A stretch of 64,000 nucleotides of DNA, from the NCBI GenBank assembly GCA_963575745.1, contig CAUYUJ010000198.1, positions 27,501 to 91,500 on the forward strand. The letters run 5' to 3'. A model generated the notes under the pieces. That model saw nothing but the letters and a program-made list of their open reading frames with translations. It ran no database searches and was not told where the DNA came from. The translations under genes were made by a program, and so were the position numbers. Origin of the DNA: Prorocentrum cordatum. Taxonomy: Eukaryota; Sar; Dinophyceae; Prorocentrales; Prorocentraceae. How positions within the stretch are numbered: the first letter of the stretch is position 1; each line of letters begins with the position of its first letter. Below, one piece after another: positions 63,740 through 64,000 of this stretch.

Positions 63740-63930
63740 ACCCCTTCTGTCGGGGGCAGTTTTGAAGTCTCTCGGGGATGTGCGCCAAAGTCGGAGCCAA
63801 TCTGAGGCGTCTCAGGAGCGCCCAAGAAAGGCTGAGTAGGCCCTCGGGGAAAGCCGCCGGGAGCGCCGGGGAGGCTCGCAGGGAGCCCCAGAGAGGACCC
63901 AATAATGCTTCAAGAGGGTGTGCAATTTTG
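63740..63930 (-). repeat. PPR-cassette flanking block, copy 4
   Basis: CAGTTTTGAAGTCTCTCGGG, GATGTGCGCCAAAGTCGGAG, CAATCTGAGGCGTCTC and a GCTTCAAGAGGGTGTG end. It is a tandem neighbour of copy 3 and is joined directly to an AT-rich element. Confidence 0.8.
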
Positions 63931-64000
63931 AAGGGGCCCCAGGACACACAAGTAAATACACACAAATAAAAATGTTCCCCATATTTTCCCATATGTTCTG
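63930..64000 (+). repeat. AT-rich dispersed element, copy 3, cut by window end
   Basis: GAAGGGGCCCCAGGACACAC, AAGTAAATACACACAAATAA and TTCCCCATATTTTCCCATAT match the first 70 bases of 30712-30885. Confidence 0.85.

Overview
This window looks like nuclear DNA of a dinoflagellate. Four observations support that. (1) Relics of the dinoflagellate spliced leader (DinoSL) occur, one of them in the tandem 'full copy plus truncated copy' arrangement known from retroposed, re-trans-spliced messages. (2) Pentatricopeptide (PPR) repeat fragments carry the YNAGISACEKG..QWQRAL signature that is abundant in dinoflagellate predicted proteomes. (3) Decayed Ty1/copia and non-LTR retroelement coding sequence is of the kind common in these genomes. 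(4) The DNA is GC-rich and crowded with dispersed repeats and long trinucleotide tracts. The high GC would fit a Prorocentrum-like genome, but the species call is inference. No rRNA, tRNA, CRISPR, bacterial operon or plastid gene was seen. No gene in the window is demonstrably complete and intact.

Layout. 0.4-3.6 kb: plus-strand Ty1/copia pol relic (integrase, reverse transcriptase, start of RNase H) broken by many frameshifts. 4-13 kb: polypyrimidine tracts, an 830-base GAT tract, a three-copy dispersed repeat, stem-loops and a CAT tract grown into 9- and 6-base units. 16.2-17.8 kb: minus-strand coding-like region with a weak SL-like sequence at its 5' side. 21.0-21.8 kb: minus-strand copia tail preceded by a tandem SL relic. 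22.7-25.9 kb: plus-strand non-LTR retrotransposon relic (RT with YIDD, zinc knuckle, RNase H, C-terminal CxxC domain). 26-34 kb: repeats, including an inverted duplication, direct repeats, an AT-rich dispersed element and an 11-base minisatellite. 34.7-35.9 kb: the longest non-repetitive open frame (about 400 codons, minus), probably the C-terminal part of a second non-LTR element. 36.7-38.0 kb: minus-strand retrocopy starting exactly at an SL relic.

39-64 kb is dominated by one composite repeat system. Minus-strand PPR pieces, from a half motif up to three and a half repeats, sit beside long imperfect arrays of a CTTGGGCCGT-type minisatellite, A-rich core islands and a conserved flanking block. 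One segment of about 960 bases is present twice, 10.84 kb apart. At 58.9-61.4 kb there is a satellite of about 180 bases with three monomer classes and a palindrome whose 7-base centre occurs in both orientations.

The pieces do not form a pathway. The window reads as a retroelement and repeat graveyard, in which mRNA retroposition (SL relics) and dispersal of PPR-containing segments appear to have been the main ways coding sequence arrived.
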